A stretch of 64,000 nucleotides of DNA from Solibacillus faecavium (GTDB lineage: Bacteria; Bacillota; Bacilli; Bacillales_A; Planococcaceae), in contig NZ_JACSPZ010000009.1 of the NCBI RefSeq assembly GCF_014836905.1, forward strand, positions 1 to 64,000, in the 5' to 3' direction. A program made the position numbers and the translations under genes. Each line of letters starts with the position of its first letter. Position 1 is the first letter of the stretch. The notes beneath the pieces were generated by a model, which had not been told where the DNA came from, ran no database searches, and worked only from the letters and a program-made list of their open reading frames with translations. This document shows positions 1 through 8,660 of this stretch, piece by piece.

Positions 1-56
1 AAAGTTAAAATCTATTGTTTGCTTCATTTAAGAAGCTTGTTTCATTAACGTTGCTT

Positions 57-76
57 GTTCAGTTTTCAAGGTTCAT
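57..76 (-). promoter_or_regulatory. rRNA leader boxA-like antitermination segment
   Basis: Read on the minus strand this contains GAACCTTGAAAACTGAACA, the segment found in the leader and spacer of Bacillus-type rRNA operons before the processing stem. It lies about 40 nt downstream of a strong minus-strand promoter, so a 16S gene should begin just beyond the left edge. Family knowledge gives the identity; the gene itself is not in the window. Confidence 0.75.
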
Positions 77-115
77 TTTGTTCGTTTGTCGCGTTTTCTC
101 TCGGCGACTTGTATA

Positions 116-144
116 ACTATACACGCCATTTAAATAAACGTCAA
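116..144 (-). promoter_or_regulatory. strong rRNA-type sigma-A promoter
   Basis: On the minus strand the -35 hexamer TTGACG (139-144) and the -10 hexamer TATAGT (116-121) are separated by exactly 17 nt. A long A/T-rich tract at 145-215 sits where an UP element would be. The placement just upstream of the rRNA leader segment makes this the last promoter of a leftward rRNA operon. A second minus-strand TATAAT-like box near 200 lacks a convincing -35. Confidence 0.8.
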
Positions 145-625
145 CACTTTTTAAAAAGTTTTTTTCTCTTTTTTTATTCTTTCTTTTCTCTTCTTATTAT
201 ATACACGTAAAAATAAATTTTTAAATACCGTTCCCTCTCCCCTAAAGTGAGGGAAATCCGGTTGGTAACTTAGTTGTTATCAGAAATTCAAACACATTAT
301 TCAAAAGTGAGATGTCTTTTTTATCTTTTCAATAACTAGTAGGATTGCTGTTAGTGTTGTTACATTCGTAACTGGATTGAGAGAGGCAACGATTCATATA
401 AATCCGAGTAAAAGCAATTTCCATGATCGTTAATGAAAGAAGTGAGGGAGCATTTAGAAAATGATAATTCTTTTTCAATGCAAATTTCTAGTTAATAACA
501 CAAATCACCAAAATCGAGATAGGGCTTATTTATATATAAGTGCCATTTATAAGCCCCTACTCTTATGGCACATATTTCAAAATATGTTGTATATTGATTT
601 TGGTAATCAGGAGAAACTATCCTCC
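145..625. other. gene-poor spacer upstream of rRNA promoter
   Basis: No gene is supported here. The left part is the AT-rich upstream region of the rRNA promoter. A weak inverted repeat (CCCTC/GAGGG) lies near 233-250. A short open stretch at 461-649 on the plus strand encodes a protein-like string, but it has no recognisable family, uninformative composition, and overlaps the end of the facing lipoprotein gene. Confidence 0.5.
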
Positions 626-1000
626 TTAAAAACCCGTAAGACTATCTAATGGTGTATCCTGCCCGTTTACTTTCACATTTATCGTGTCAAACTCTGCATC
701 ACCACGATTGAGTTTATATACATACATTTTCAACTCATTATTTTTTTGACCCGTGCTATCCAGTTTTACGTTTAATATGTTATCAACTACTTCAAGGTCC
801 GCGGTAACATCATCAGTAGAATGAAAAATAATATAGCTGGCGTTCTTATCAATATTATTAATCCATTGAAGCTGATAGTCAGGGTTTATATTTTCTTGTA
901 CTTTATTAGGAATGTTTTGAATTTCAGTAATACTCAATTCCGATGAATTACAAGCTGTTAATATAAATGTAAATAATATTAAACAACATAATTTTTTCAT
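626..1000 (-). CDS. small lipoprotein of unknown function
   Basis: A 124-residue protein beginning with a short basic end, a hydrophobic stretch and a lipobox LTAC, so Cys17 would be lipidated by Lgt and cleaved by LspA, anchoring it outside the membrane. An upstream in-frame start at 1042 exists, but the start at 1000 has a good ribosome binding site (AGGGGAG) about 7 nt away and puts the signal peptide at the N terminus. The mature part is polar, without a motif I recognise. It runs toward the rRNA operon and away from the Nudix gene. Secretion is well supported; the role is unknown. Confidence 0.7.
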   Translation of the reverse strand: MKKLCCLILFTFILTACNSSELSITEIQNIPNKVQENINPDYQLQWINNIDKNASYIIFHSTDDVTADLEVVDNILNVKLDSTGQKNNELKMYVYKLNRGDAEFDTINVKVNGQDTPLDSLTGF

Positions 1001-1203
1001 TTCAATTCTCTCCCCTCTTTTGGTCTTACGTTTATTATTCAATTATTATCTTGAGGCCTTCTTGTGCCCAATTAAATACCATATATAAACAAAAGTATAT
1101 ACTATTGGATAAGTGAACTGTTATTTTAAACCTTATTAACCTCTACTAAATACTCATAAACAAGCTATAATTAGGTTATTAATTAAGAATGGAATGATTA
1201 ATT

Positions 1204-1593
1204 TTGAAAAAACAAGTACATGTCGTTGGTGCTATTATCGAAAACGATAAACAGGAAATTTACTGTGCACAACGTAGCCCTCAAATGTCATTACCAAACT
1301 ATTGGGAGTTTCCAGGTGGAAAGATTGAGAAAGATGAAACACCACAGCAAGCATTAAAACGCGAGATTTTAGAAGAATTTACTTGTGAAATTGCTGTAGG
1401 TGATAAAGTTGAAGACACTACTTATGATTACGGTACGTTTATCGTTCGTCTTGAAACATATATGGCAAAAATCGTTAATGGATCCCCCGTTGCTTTAGAG
1501 CATTCAGATACGAAGTGGGTAAAGCGTTCATCACTCAATGAACTAGATTTTGCACCTGCAGATATTCCAGCCGTTGAAAAGTTATTAAAATAA
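1204..1593 (+). CDS. Nudix (MutT-type) nucleotide pyrophosphohydrolase
   Basis: A 129-residue single-domain Nudix hydrolase, expected to split (d)NTP-like substrates to a monophosphate and pyrophosphate with Mg2+. The Nudix box is visible (GG-x5-E-x7-REILEEF), but the usual glycine after the EE pair is threonine. The start is TTG: the N-terminal strand KKQVHVVGAII begins at once and no ATG precedes it. A -10 like TATAAT lies at 1166-1171 with a weak -35. The gene ends 21 nt before the large PLD/helicase gene, which has its own AAAGGTGG site, so the two are probably co-transcribed. This suggests a nucleotide-sanitising or signal-hydrolysing partner; the substrate is unknown. Confidence 0.85.
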   Translation: MKKQVHVVGAIIENDKQEIYCAQRSPQMSLPNYWEFPGGKIEKDETPQQALKREILEEFTCEIAVGDKVEDTTYDYGTFIVRLETYMAKIVNGSPVALEHSDTKWVKRSSLNELDFAPADIPAVEKLLK

Positions 1594-1614
1594 GTATTTA
1601 AAGGTGGTGCTTTT

Positions 1615-4485
1615 ATGGAGCAGTTAGTTAAAAAAATTGAAGCCTCTTTACATAAAGGGTTTATCGATCAAACAAAGGCCGTCTCCTCACAGTTTAAACC
1701 GAAATTATTATCCAATAAAGCACATGAAAATGTCCTTTCATCTCTTTTACAAGAAATGAAAACATGTAAAACGTTCACCTTTTCTGTGGCATTCATTACT
1801 GAAGGTGGATTAGCGACAATAAAAACAATGCTGTATGACCTTCAGAAAAAAGGTATTCGTGGACGCATATTAACTTCTACCTTTTTAAGCTTTAATCAGC
1901 CAAAAATGTTTAAAGAACTTCTCAAATTAACAAATGTAGAAGTTCGCGTTACCGATGTGAAAGGTTTCCACTCAAAAGGCTATATTTTCGAGCATGATCA
2001 GCATTATTCTTTAATCGTTGGAAGCTCTAACTTAACGGATAGTGCATTGAAAGCCAATTTTGAATGGAATGTTTATTTAACTTCCCTTGAAAATGGTGAA
2101 GTCATTAACCATTTTAAAAATCAATTTGAACAGCAATGGAATAGCGCGATCCCATTAAGCGAAGAATGGGTTGCACAATACCAAATCAATTATGAGAAGC
2201 CCGAATTTAATAATAAAGTAGCCTCTCCATCTTTATATGTAACGAATCCATTAAAAGAGAGTTTAAAAATACAGCCTAATAAAATGCAAGTAGCCGCGCT
2301 TGAGCAGTTAAAGCTCCTTCGCCAAAGTGGTGCGAACCGTGGCCTCATCATTTCAGCAACTGGGACAGGAAAAACTTATTTATCTGCGTTTGACGTTCGA
2401 AATGCTGCACCTAAACGCATGCTATTTATCGTGCACCGTGAACAAATTTTGAAAAAAGCGATGCAAGATTTTCGCAATATTTTATTAGGTGACCCGCAAG
2501 ATTATGGAATTTTATCAGGCAACAAAAAAGATTTAAATGCCCGTTATTTATTTGCTACCGTACAAACAATATCAAGGGACCCTTATTTGCAACAATTTGC
2601 TAAAGATCATTTTGACTATATTTTAATTGATGAAGTTCATCGAGCAGGTGCGGAATCGTATTTAAAAATTATGAATTACTTTGAACCTCAATTTTTATTA
2701 GGGATGACGGCAACACCGGAACGTACAGACAACTTCAATATTTATGAACTATTTGATTATAATGTGGCTTATGAAATTCGCCTTCAAGCAGCATTAGAAG
2801 AAGATATGCTCTGCCCCTTCCACTATTTCGGTGTGACGGACTATGAACTTGATGGTGAACTCATCGATGAAACAGCAGATTTACAAAAGTTAGTTCATCG
2901 TGAACGAATTGACCATATTATTGAAAAAATTTCTTATTACGGATTTTCTGGGGATCGCGTTCGCGGATTAATGTTTTGCAGTACGAAGGAAGAAGCTCGT
3001 ACCCTATCAAACCTCCTGAATATGCGTGGATACAAAACGACTGCATTGACTGGTGATCACTCTCAAGAAGAACGTGAAGAAGCGATTGCTAAATTAGAAA
3101 ATGGTGAGCTGGAATATATTTTAACTGTAGATATTTTTAACGAAGGGATTGATATTCCCTTCATTAACCAAATTGTCATGCTTCGCCAAACACAATCTAG
3201 CATCATTTTCATTCAGCAGCTTGGTCGAGGATTACGGAAACATAATGTGAAGGAATATGTAACAATCATTGATTTTATCGGCAACTACAAAAATAACTAT
3301 TTAATTCCGATTGCCCTATCTGGTGATAAGTCGATGAACAAAGATAACGTTCGTCGCAACACGGTAAATACGGATTACATTCAAGGGGTTTCAACGATTA
3401 ACTTTGAAGAGATTGCGAAGAAGCAAATTTTTGATGCGATAAATAATGCGAATTTATCGACATTAAAAATGTTACGAGATAGCTATTCTGAGCTTAAAAA
3501 TCGGATTGGACGTATTCCTATGCTTAAAGATTTTATTGAACAAAATTCTTTAGATCCCGAAGTCATTATTAGCTATACTCCTACCTATTATGACTTTTTA
3601 ATGAAGATGAAAGAAGATATCCCTTCAATTACCGATTATGAAAAATCCGTTCTATCTTTCATTGGAAAGGACCTTTTATCAGGGAAGAGAATACATGAAA
3701 TTTTATTGTTGCAACTTCTTTTAGAAGAAGAATCTATTTCAGAAAAAAGCTATCTTTCAGCATTGCAATCTCGAAATGCTTATATTCATAAAGGTACAAT
3801 TGAAGGCATTGAAAATGTGTTTTCTTTAAACTTTTTCGTAGAAGCTGACAATAAAAAATTCGGAAATAAACCTTTAATTATAAAATCGAATTCACGCTAT
3901 ATGTTTAATGAAGAATTGCAACTTTCACTTCGAGACGAAAATTTCAAACAGTACTTCATTGATTTACTTGAAAGTGCCTTAATGAAAAATAAACAATTTA
4001 ATAATCATGAACCCTTTAAACTATATGAAAAATACTCCCGCCGTGAAGTATGCCGCCTACTAGATTGGGAAAAGAACGAGGAAGGTACATTAAATGGTGG
4101 TCGTCCGAAAAACGGTGATTTTCCTATTTTCGTAAATTATCATAAAAATGATGAGAACGATCTTGAAACAAACTATATGGATGAATTTTTATCAGATGAT
4201 ACATTTAAATGGTGTTCAACAAAAAATCGATATATTGATAAATCAAAGGAAATGCAAATCCTTATTCACTCTGTTGAAAATGGGACAAACGTTTATCTGT
4301 TTGTAAAAAAAGACAATGGTGAAGGTAAAGATTTCTATTACCTTGGTCGATGTGCTGTGAATCCAAGTTCTGCAAAACCAGAAAGAATTTTAGATAAAGG
4401 AAAATATTATCCTGTTGTTACAATGGAAATGGCGCTCGAACAACCAATCCAGTATGACATCTACCACTATTTAGTAGAGGAATAA
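1615..4485 (+). CDS. PLD nuclease - SF2 helicase - DUF3427 protein
   Basis: A 956-residue multidomain protein. The N-terminal phospholipase-D-like domain has one HxK motif (His119, Lys121, followed by GSSNLTDSA). The superfamily 2 helicase follows, with Walker A ATGTGKT (248-254), DEVH box (339-342), GMTATPERTD near 365 and motif VI QQLGRGLR (534-541). The rest, from about 570, matches the DUF3427 type of C-terminal region. A single PLD half-site implies dimerisation for nuclease activity. Such proteins are annotated as helicase/nucleases and resemble restriction or DNA-repair factors. It sits directly behind a Nudix gene and faces an EVE/HNH endonuclease gene with a shared terminator. A defence or DNA-damage role is inference. 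Confidence 0.85.
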   Translation: MEQLVKKIEASLHKGFIDQTKAVSSQFKPKLLSNKAHENVLSSLLQEMKTCKTFTFSVAFITEGGLATIKTMLYDLQKKGIRGRILTSTFLSFNQPKMFKELLKLTNVEVRVTDVKGFHSKGYIFEHDQHYSLIVGSSNLTDSALKANFEWNVYLTSLENGEVINHFKNQFEQQWNSAIPLSEEWVAQYQINYEKPEFNNKVASPSLYVTNPLKESLKIQPNKMQVAALEQLKLLRQSGANRGLIISATGTGKTYLSAFDVRNAAPKRMLFIVHREQILKKAMQDFRNILLGDPQDYGILSGNKKDLNARYLFATVQTISRDPYLQQFAKDHFDYILIDEVHRAGAESYLKIMNYFEPQFLLGMTATPERTDNFNIYELFDYNVAYEIRLQAALEEDMLCPFHYFGVTDYELDGELIDETADLQKLVHRERIDHIIEKISYYGFSGDRVRGLMFCSTKEEARTLSNLLNMRGYKTTALTGDHSQEEREEAIAKLENGELEYILTVDIFNEGIDIPFINQIVMLRQTQSSIIFIQQLGRGLRKHNVKEYVTIIDFIGNYKNNYLIPIALSGDKSMNKDNVRRNTVNTDYIQGVSTINFEEIAKKQIFDAINNANLSTLKMLRDSYSELKNRIGRIPMLKDFIEQNSLDPEVIISYTPTYYDFLMKMKEDIPSITDYEKSVLSFIGKDLLSGKRIHEILLLQLLLEEESISEKSYLSALQSRNAYIHKGTIEGIENVFSLNFFVEADNKKFGNKPLIIKSNSRYMFNEELQLSLRDENFKQYFIDLLESALMKNKQFNNHEPFKLYEKYSRREVCRLLDWEKNEEGTLNGGRPKNGDFPIFVNYHKNDENDLETNYMDEFLSDDTFKWCSTKNRYIDKSKEMQILIHSVENGTNVYLFVKKDNGEGKDFYYLGRCAVNPSSAKPERILDKGKYYPVVTMEMALEQPIQYDIYHYLVEE

Positions 4486-4489
4486 AATA

Positions 4490-4531
4490 AAGCAAGGTGT
4501 AACCTAATTTTTGGTCACACCTTGCTTTTTC
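4490..4531. terminator. bidirectional intrinsic terminator
   Basis: A 15-bp stem with one mismatch (arms 4490-4504 and 4513-4527, AAGCAAGGTGT side) and an 8-nt loop, followed by T5 on the plus strand and by a T-rich stretch on the minus strand. It separates the convergent helicase and HNH genes. Confidence 0.85.
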
Positions 4532-4538
4532 TATTGGT

Positions 4539-5450
4539 TTATTCTTTGCCTCTAAATATCTCCCGCTTATGCCACTTGAAATATTTCTTATTCTCTTCTA
4601 CTCTTGCAACGTGCACTTTCTCATGAATCCCGTATTTCACATAATCCATTCGTTCAATTTCAGAGGAAATATGGATTTTTCCTGTTCCATCAAATGCGAT
4701 ATAGCCTTGGTCATATAACGCATCATGGTTATGACATAGTAGAATACCGTTGTATGGATCAAGTCGCTCCTCATTTGTTGCATCTTTCCATGGTTTTGAA
4801 TGGCTTGCGCGTAATAATCCAGGTAACGAGATACCGCATAGCGCACATTGATTGTCCCATAATGGCATCAGTTGCTTTCTAAATTTTTGCTGACCTTTAC
4901 GGATTTTCACCTTTGCTTCCGCTTCTGTTTCAATTAATACAGGTGCCAGCGTATTGCGTTCTTTTTGTGCTATTAGGCCAATCGCAAATTCCAGCTGCTC
5001 CTCATTTTCTTCATAAATATTTGTATCACTCATAAGCTCCAGCAGCTTGATTGCTAGCATTTCATTACAAGGATATAAAAAACCTTGGTTACCGTCACCA
5101 TTATGTTGGAATGGCGAATATTTAACTGGGAGTAAAGGCACGATTTCATTAAAATGTTCTTTTATCGAAATTGGGAAGTGAAGTTCCTCATAAACTGCGG
5201 GAAATTGGTGCCCCATCTCACCTGATTGATCAAAAGGATTCACACCTTCCCCGCAATCTTCCTGAGCGGTACTGATTGCGACGATTTCCCCTTTGACACA
5301 GTGAAAAATCGCATCGCCTTTCTTTACTTCCTTCATCCGCTCCCAAGAATGTGGTGTTTGTCCACTATTATCTAAAATTGAGCACCATACGACCTGCTTT
5401 TCCTTTGCCTCATCGTATGTACGCCCTTGCATTACAATATAAAAATTCAT
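4539..5450 (-). CDS. EVE/PUA-like domain HNH endonuclease
   Basis: A 303-residue predicted DNA endonuclease. The C-terminal HNH_2-type domain shows a CxxC pair (Cys202, Cys205), ASHSKPW with His217, DPYNGILLC with Asn234 and Cys239, then NHDALYDQGYI with His242. The N-terminal 60-70 residues (FYIVMQG..., W..., KKGDAIFHC) look like an EVE/PUA-type module, which in other proteins reads modified bases. A ribosome binding site GAAGGTG lies 5 nt before ATG. The combination suggests cleavage of DNA with modified bases. It is convergent with the Nudix/helicase pair, so a joint role is suggested only by proximity. The HNH assignment is firm; the EVE assignment is moderate. Confidence 0.8.
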   Translation of the reverse strand: MNFYIVMQGRTYDEAKEKQVVWCSILDNSGQTPHSWERMKEVKKGDAIFHCVKGEIVAISTAQEDCGEGVNPFDQSGEMGHQFPAVYEELHFPISIKEHFNEIVPLLPVKYSPFQHNGDGNQGFLYPCNEMLAIKLLELMSDTNIYEENEEQLEFAIGLIAQKERNTLAPVLIETEAEAKVKIRKGQQKFRKQLMPLWDNQCALCGISLPGLLRASHSKPWKDATNEERLDPYNGILLCHNHDALYDQGYIAFDGTGKIHISSEIERMDYVKYGIHEKVHVARVEENKKYFKWHKREIFRGKE

Positions 5451-5575
5451 ACGTACACCTTCAATTCTTTTCCTATAAGTGTATCATTTCTAATTTCCTA
5501 TTAATAAATAACTTGCCTAAAAACATTCTCTTTATAAACCATTATTTCGCCTCTCGAAAAATTCCCAAGAAATGT

Positions 5576-5581
5576 TATAAT
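5576..5581 (+). promoter_or_regulatory. possible extended -10 of ABC exporter gene
   Basis: TGTTATAAT (extended -10) lies about 68 nt before the ABC exporter start codon. No convincing -35 hexamer is present at 17 nt, so this is tentative. Confidence 0.35.
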
Positions 5582-5648
5582 CCATTTAACCAAAACTATT
5601 ACAACATGTTGCACTCGGTTTAGGAGTTGTGAACAGAAAGGACTTGAA

Positions 5649-7352
5649 ATGTTAGCAAGATTTTTTACATACTACAAGCCGCACAAACGATTGTTTATCA
5701 TTGATTTCTCTTCTGCGGTCTTTGTAGCTATTTTGGAATTACTGTTTCCGTTGGCGGTAAAATGGTTTATCGATGATCTCCTCCCGACAAATGATTGGGG
5801 CATGATTACTAAAATTAGTGCCCTTCTTTTACTGACGTATATAGTAAGTACGGTGATGAACTATATCGTCAACTATTTAGGGCATAAGCTCGGAGTCAAT
5901 ATCGAAACCGATATGCGTCAGCAGCTGTTCAACCATGTACAGCGCCAGCCGTATACGTTTTTCGATAACATGAAGACTGGTCATTTAATGAGCCGGATTA
6001 CAAATGACTTATTTGATATTGGAGAGTTTGCGCATCATGGTCCGGAAGATTTATTCATTGCGATGATGACCTTTATTGGGGCATTTACGATTATGTTCAA
6101 TATTAATGCAACACTCGCGACGATTATTTTGTTTTTCGTACCGCTTTTGATTGCCGTAATGTATTGGAGCAATACTCGTATGAAAAAGGGCTGGAGCGTT
6201 ATGTACAGTGAAATAGCGAACGTCAATGGCCGTGTGGAAGATAGCTTCTCAGGTATTCGGGTTGTGAAATCATTTACAAATGAAGAATTTGAAACAACTC
6301 GCTTTAAAGATCAAAACGCATTATTTCGTAAAGCGAAAATCTATGCCTACAAAGTAATGGCAGGTACGCATTCAAGCATTTACTTTTTAACGCGTCTCCT
6401 TACTTTACTCGTACTTGTTGTGGGTGCTTGGCTTTCATTTAATGACAACCTTACAGCCGGTGAGTTTGCGAGCTTCATTTTATTTACGAATGTTCTAATT
6501 AAGCCAATCGACAAAATTAGCGCCCTACTGGAAATGTATCCAAAAGGAATGGCCGGTTTTAAACGTTTCTGTGATTTGCTGGACCAGGAACCAACAATTG
6601 TTGATAGTCCAAACGCAATTGCTGTTGAACATTTAGACGGTAATATCGAATTTAAAAATGTAAGCTTTAAGTATGCGGACAGTAAGCAAGTTTTAAACGA
6701 CCTATCCTTTAAAGTGGAAGCTGGCAAAACGGTTGCGTTCGTAGGGCCATCTGGTTCAGGGAAAACGACGATAAGTGCGCTCATTCCCCGCTTTTACGAT
6801 ATTACAGATGGGGCAATTACAATCGACGGATACGATATTCGTGATTTGACGCAGCAATCACTTCGCAGGCAAATCGGTACTGTTCAACAAGATGTGTTTT
6901 TATTTACAGGAACTATTAGGGAAAATGTAGAATATGGTAAACTAGGTGCGAGTTTTGAGGAAATTAAAGCTGCCGTTGAACAGGCAAATTTACTGGAGTT
7001 CATCGAAAACTTACCAGATGGCTTTAATACAGAGATTGGTGAACGTGGTTTGAAATTATCAGGTGGACAAAAACAACGTCTTGCCATAGCGCGTATGTTC
7101 TTGAAAAACCCGCCGATTTTAATTTTAGATGAGGCGACGTCTGCGCTTGATACAGCCACAGAGCGTATTATCCAACAGTCATTAAATGATTTAGCGAAAA
7201 ACCGTACAACATTAATTATTGCTCACCGTTTAGCTACGATCCGTGATGCAGATTATATTTTCGTTGTAACACCAAATGGCATTGAAGAACAAGGTACGTA
7301 TGAAGAGCTTGTCGCAAAAGGCGGCATTTTCGCAGGACTTCATCATGCTTAG
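5649..7352 (+). CDS. ABC exporter, fused membrane and ATPase domains
   Basis: A 567-residue type I half-transporter of the MsbA/LmrA/BmrA class, working as a dimer in the membrane. The first ~310 residues form six hydrophobic segments of an ABC transmembrane domain. The nucleotide-binding domain has Walker A GPSGSGKTT (366-374), signature LSGGQ (470-474), Walker B ILDEA with Asp494/Glu495, and a His-switch IIAHRLAT near 527. All catalytic residues are intact. An AGAAAGGA site precedes ATG by a short spacer. It stands alone between terminators, giving no hint of substrate; multidrug or lipid export is the usual guess for this class. Confidence 0.93.
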   Translation: MLARFFTYYKPHKRLFIIDFSSAVFVAILELLFPLAVKWFIDDLLPTNDWGMITKISALLLLTYIVSTVMNYIVNYLGHKLGVNIETDMRQQLFNHVQRQPYTFFDNMKTGHLMSRITNDLFDIGEFAHHGPEDLFIAMMTFIGAFTIMFNINATLATIILFFVPLLIAVMYWSNTRMKKGWSVMYSEIANVNGRVEDSFSGIRVVKSFTNEEFETTRFKDQNALFRKAKIYAYKVMAGTHSSIYFLTRLLTLLVLVVGAWLSFNDNLTAGEFASFILFTNVLIKPIDKISALLEMYPKGMAGFKRFCDLLDQEPTIVDSPNAIAVEHLDGNIEFKNVSFKYADSKQVLNDLSFKVEAGKTVAFVGPSGSGKTTISALIPRFYDITDGAITIDGYDIRDLTQQSLRRQIGTVQQDVFLFTGTIRENVEYGKLGASFEEIKAAVEQANLLEFIENLPDGFNTEIGERGLKLSGGQKQRLAIARMFLKNPPILILDEATSALDTATERIIQQSLNDLAKNRTTLIIAHRLATIRDADYIFVVTPNGIEEQGTYEELVAKGGIFAGLHHA

Positions 7353-7360
7353 AAATTTTC

Positions 7361-7390
7361 AGGTGAATGATTTAGGTCATTCACCTTTTT
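7361..7390 (+). terminator. intrinsic terminator after ABC exporter
   Basis: A perfect 10-bp stem (AGGTGAATGA, 7361-7370, with 7377-7386) and 6-nt loop followed by a T run, 9 nt after the stop codon. Confidence 0.85.
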
Positions 7391-7416
7391 AAAAAAATAG
7401 AAAGGTAGGTATCCTT

Positions 7417-8337
7417 ATGAGCATTCCGATTATTGATTTACACTGTGATGCATTGTTACGCATGCAAAAGAACGGATATAACTTTCATAATTCCCCTAAC
7501 CTGGATGTGAATTATGAAAAATTAGTTGAAGGTCATGTGATAGCACAAGCGTTTGCTATTTATGTTGATTCTGAGCTTTCGCTTGTAGAAAAACGCGCAA
7601 CTGCGATCAAGCAGATTGAGTACTTTCGAAATGAGGTATTACGCGAAGGTGTAGTACATATTAAAAAATGGGCAGATTTCGAAACACTTCAACCTGGACA
7701 AATCGGGGCATTTTTAACAATTGAAGGTGTTGATTTTTTCGGTGGAGACCTAAAAATTTGGCATCCATTTCATCAGCTAGGCGTATTATCAATTGGACTC
7801 ACTTGGAACTACCCTAACGAAGCAGCAGATGGAGCACATAGCCATTATGGGCATGGCGTAACACCGTTTGGTAAAGAGATTATTAAACTTAACAATCAGC
7901 ATAAAGTTTTCACTGATGTTTCTCATCTGAATGAACAAAGCTTTTGGGATGTTATAGAGCAGGCGGACTATGTCATTGCCACCCATTCGAATGCGAAAAC
8001 TGTATGTGATCATGTTCGCAATTTAAACGACGCCCAAATACGGGCGATGATTGAAAAAAATGCGCCCATTCATATCGTGTTATATCCTGAATTTATAAAC
8101 GGGACAAATCGTGCGAGTATGGGGGACGTAATTCGTCACATCGATTATATTTGCTCGCTTGGTGGAAAAGAATTAATTGGTTTAGGCTCAGATTTTGATG
8201 GAATCGATTATAAAGTTGAAGGACTTGAACATGCAGGGATGTATCAAAACTTTATTAATGAACTTCTCAAATATTATAGTGAAGAGCAAGTACGAGGCTT
8301 TGCTTATGCCAATTTTATAAATCATTTACCTAAATAG
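7417..8337 (+). CDS. membrane dipeptidase family (peptidase M19)
   Basis: A 306-residue zinc amidohydrolase-fold protein of the renal/membrane dipeptidase family, which cleaves dipeptides including those with D-residues. Metal ligands expected for M19 are visible: DLHCD (His9, Asp11), the bridging Glu103 in LTIEGVDFF, His170 in DVSH, His190 in ATHSNA and the GLGSDFDG signature near 255-262. There is no signal peptide, so it is cytoplasmic, as in other Bacillus members. A GAAAGGTAGG site precedes ATG. It is a single-gene unit flanked by terminators. The natural substrate is not readable from sequence. Confidence 0.9.
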   Translation: MSIPIIDLHCDALLRMQKNGYNFHNSPNLDVNYEKLVEGHVIAQAFAIYVDSELSLVEKRATAIKQIEYFRNEVLREGVVHIKKWADFETLQPGQIGAFLTIEGVDFFGGDLKIWHPFHQLGVLSIGLTWNYPNEAADGAHSHYGHGVTPFGKEIIKLNNQHKVFTDVSHLNEQSFWDVIEQADYVIATHSNAKTVCDHVRNLNDAQIRAMIEKNAPIHIVLYPEFINGTNRASMGDVIRHIDYICSLGGKELIGLGSDFDGIDYKVEGLEHAGMYQNFINELLKYYSEEQVRGFAYANFINHLPK

Positions 8338-8342
8338 TTTTT

Positions 8343-8374
8343 AACCCTGCTTCCATGTAGGGTTATTTTTTTTT
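8343..8374 (+). terminator. intrinsic terminator after M19 dipeptidase
   Basis: An 8-bp stem (AACCCTGC with GTAGGGTT, one G-T wobble) and 6-nt loop, followed by nine T residues. Confidence 0.8.
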
Positions 8375-8417
8375 GACGTGTTATACTTAGGAAAGTTTAG
8401 TTGAAGGGACGGATTTA

Positions 8418-8615
8418 ATGAACGGCAAAAATCGCAGCGATGTATACCCTGGTCTGGAAGTTGATATCGTATTAAAAAAGGACCAGCGTACAGGGACGAC
8501 AACACGGGGCGTAGTAAAGGATTTATTGACGAACTCTAGCTCACATCCACACGGCATAAAAGTCCGCTTAACAGATGGACAAATCGGCCGTGTATGTCAA
8601 ACATATCCGAAGTAA
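8418..8615 (+). CDS. ywbE: YwbE family protein (DUF2196)
   Basis: A 65-residue basic protein matching the whole YwbE/DUF2196 family: NG-NRSDVYPGLEVDIVLKKDQRTG, then GVVKDLLTNS and HPHGIKVRLTDGQIGRV. The family is widespread and small, with a KOW/OB-like beta-rich pattern suggestive of nucleic-acid binding, but no biochemical role is established. A GAAGGGACGG site lies before ATG. It is monocistronic, ending in a shared strong terminator. Confidence 0.88.
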   Translation: MNGKNRSDVYPGLEVDIVLKKDQRTGTTTRGVVKDLLTNSSSHPHGIKVRLTDGQIGRVCQTYPK

Positions 8616-8618
8616 GTT

Positions 8619-8660
8619 AAAGCGCAAAAAGCTTCTAAACTTTTTGCGCTTTCTTTTTTA
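8619..8660. terminator. bidirectional intrinsic terminator
   Basis: A 13-bp perfect stem (AAAGCGCAAAAAG, 8619-8631, with 8640-8652) and 8-nt loop, with T-rich flanks on both strands. It serves ywbE and the convergent scoAB operon. Confidence 0.88.

Noticed and set aside
330-441. Open frame reading ITSRIAVSVVTFVTGLREA
   Set aside because: No start codon after an upstream stop and no recognisable homologue; treated as chance or an untraceable remnant.
461-649. 62-codon plus-strand ORF near the left edge
   Set aside because: No family, AT-rich composition, marginal binding site, and it runs into the end of a facing lipoprotein gene.
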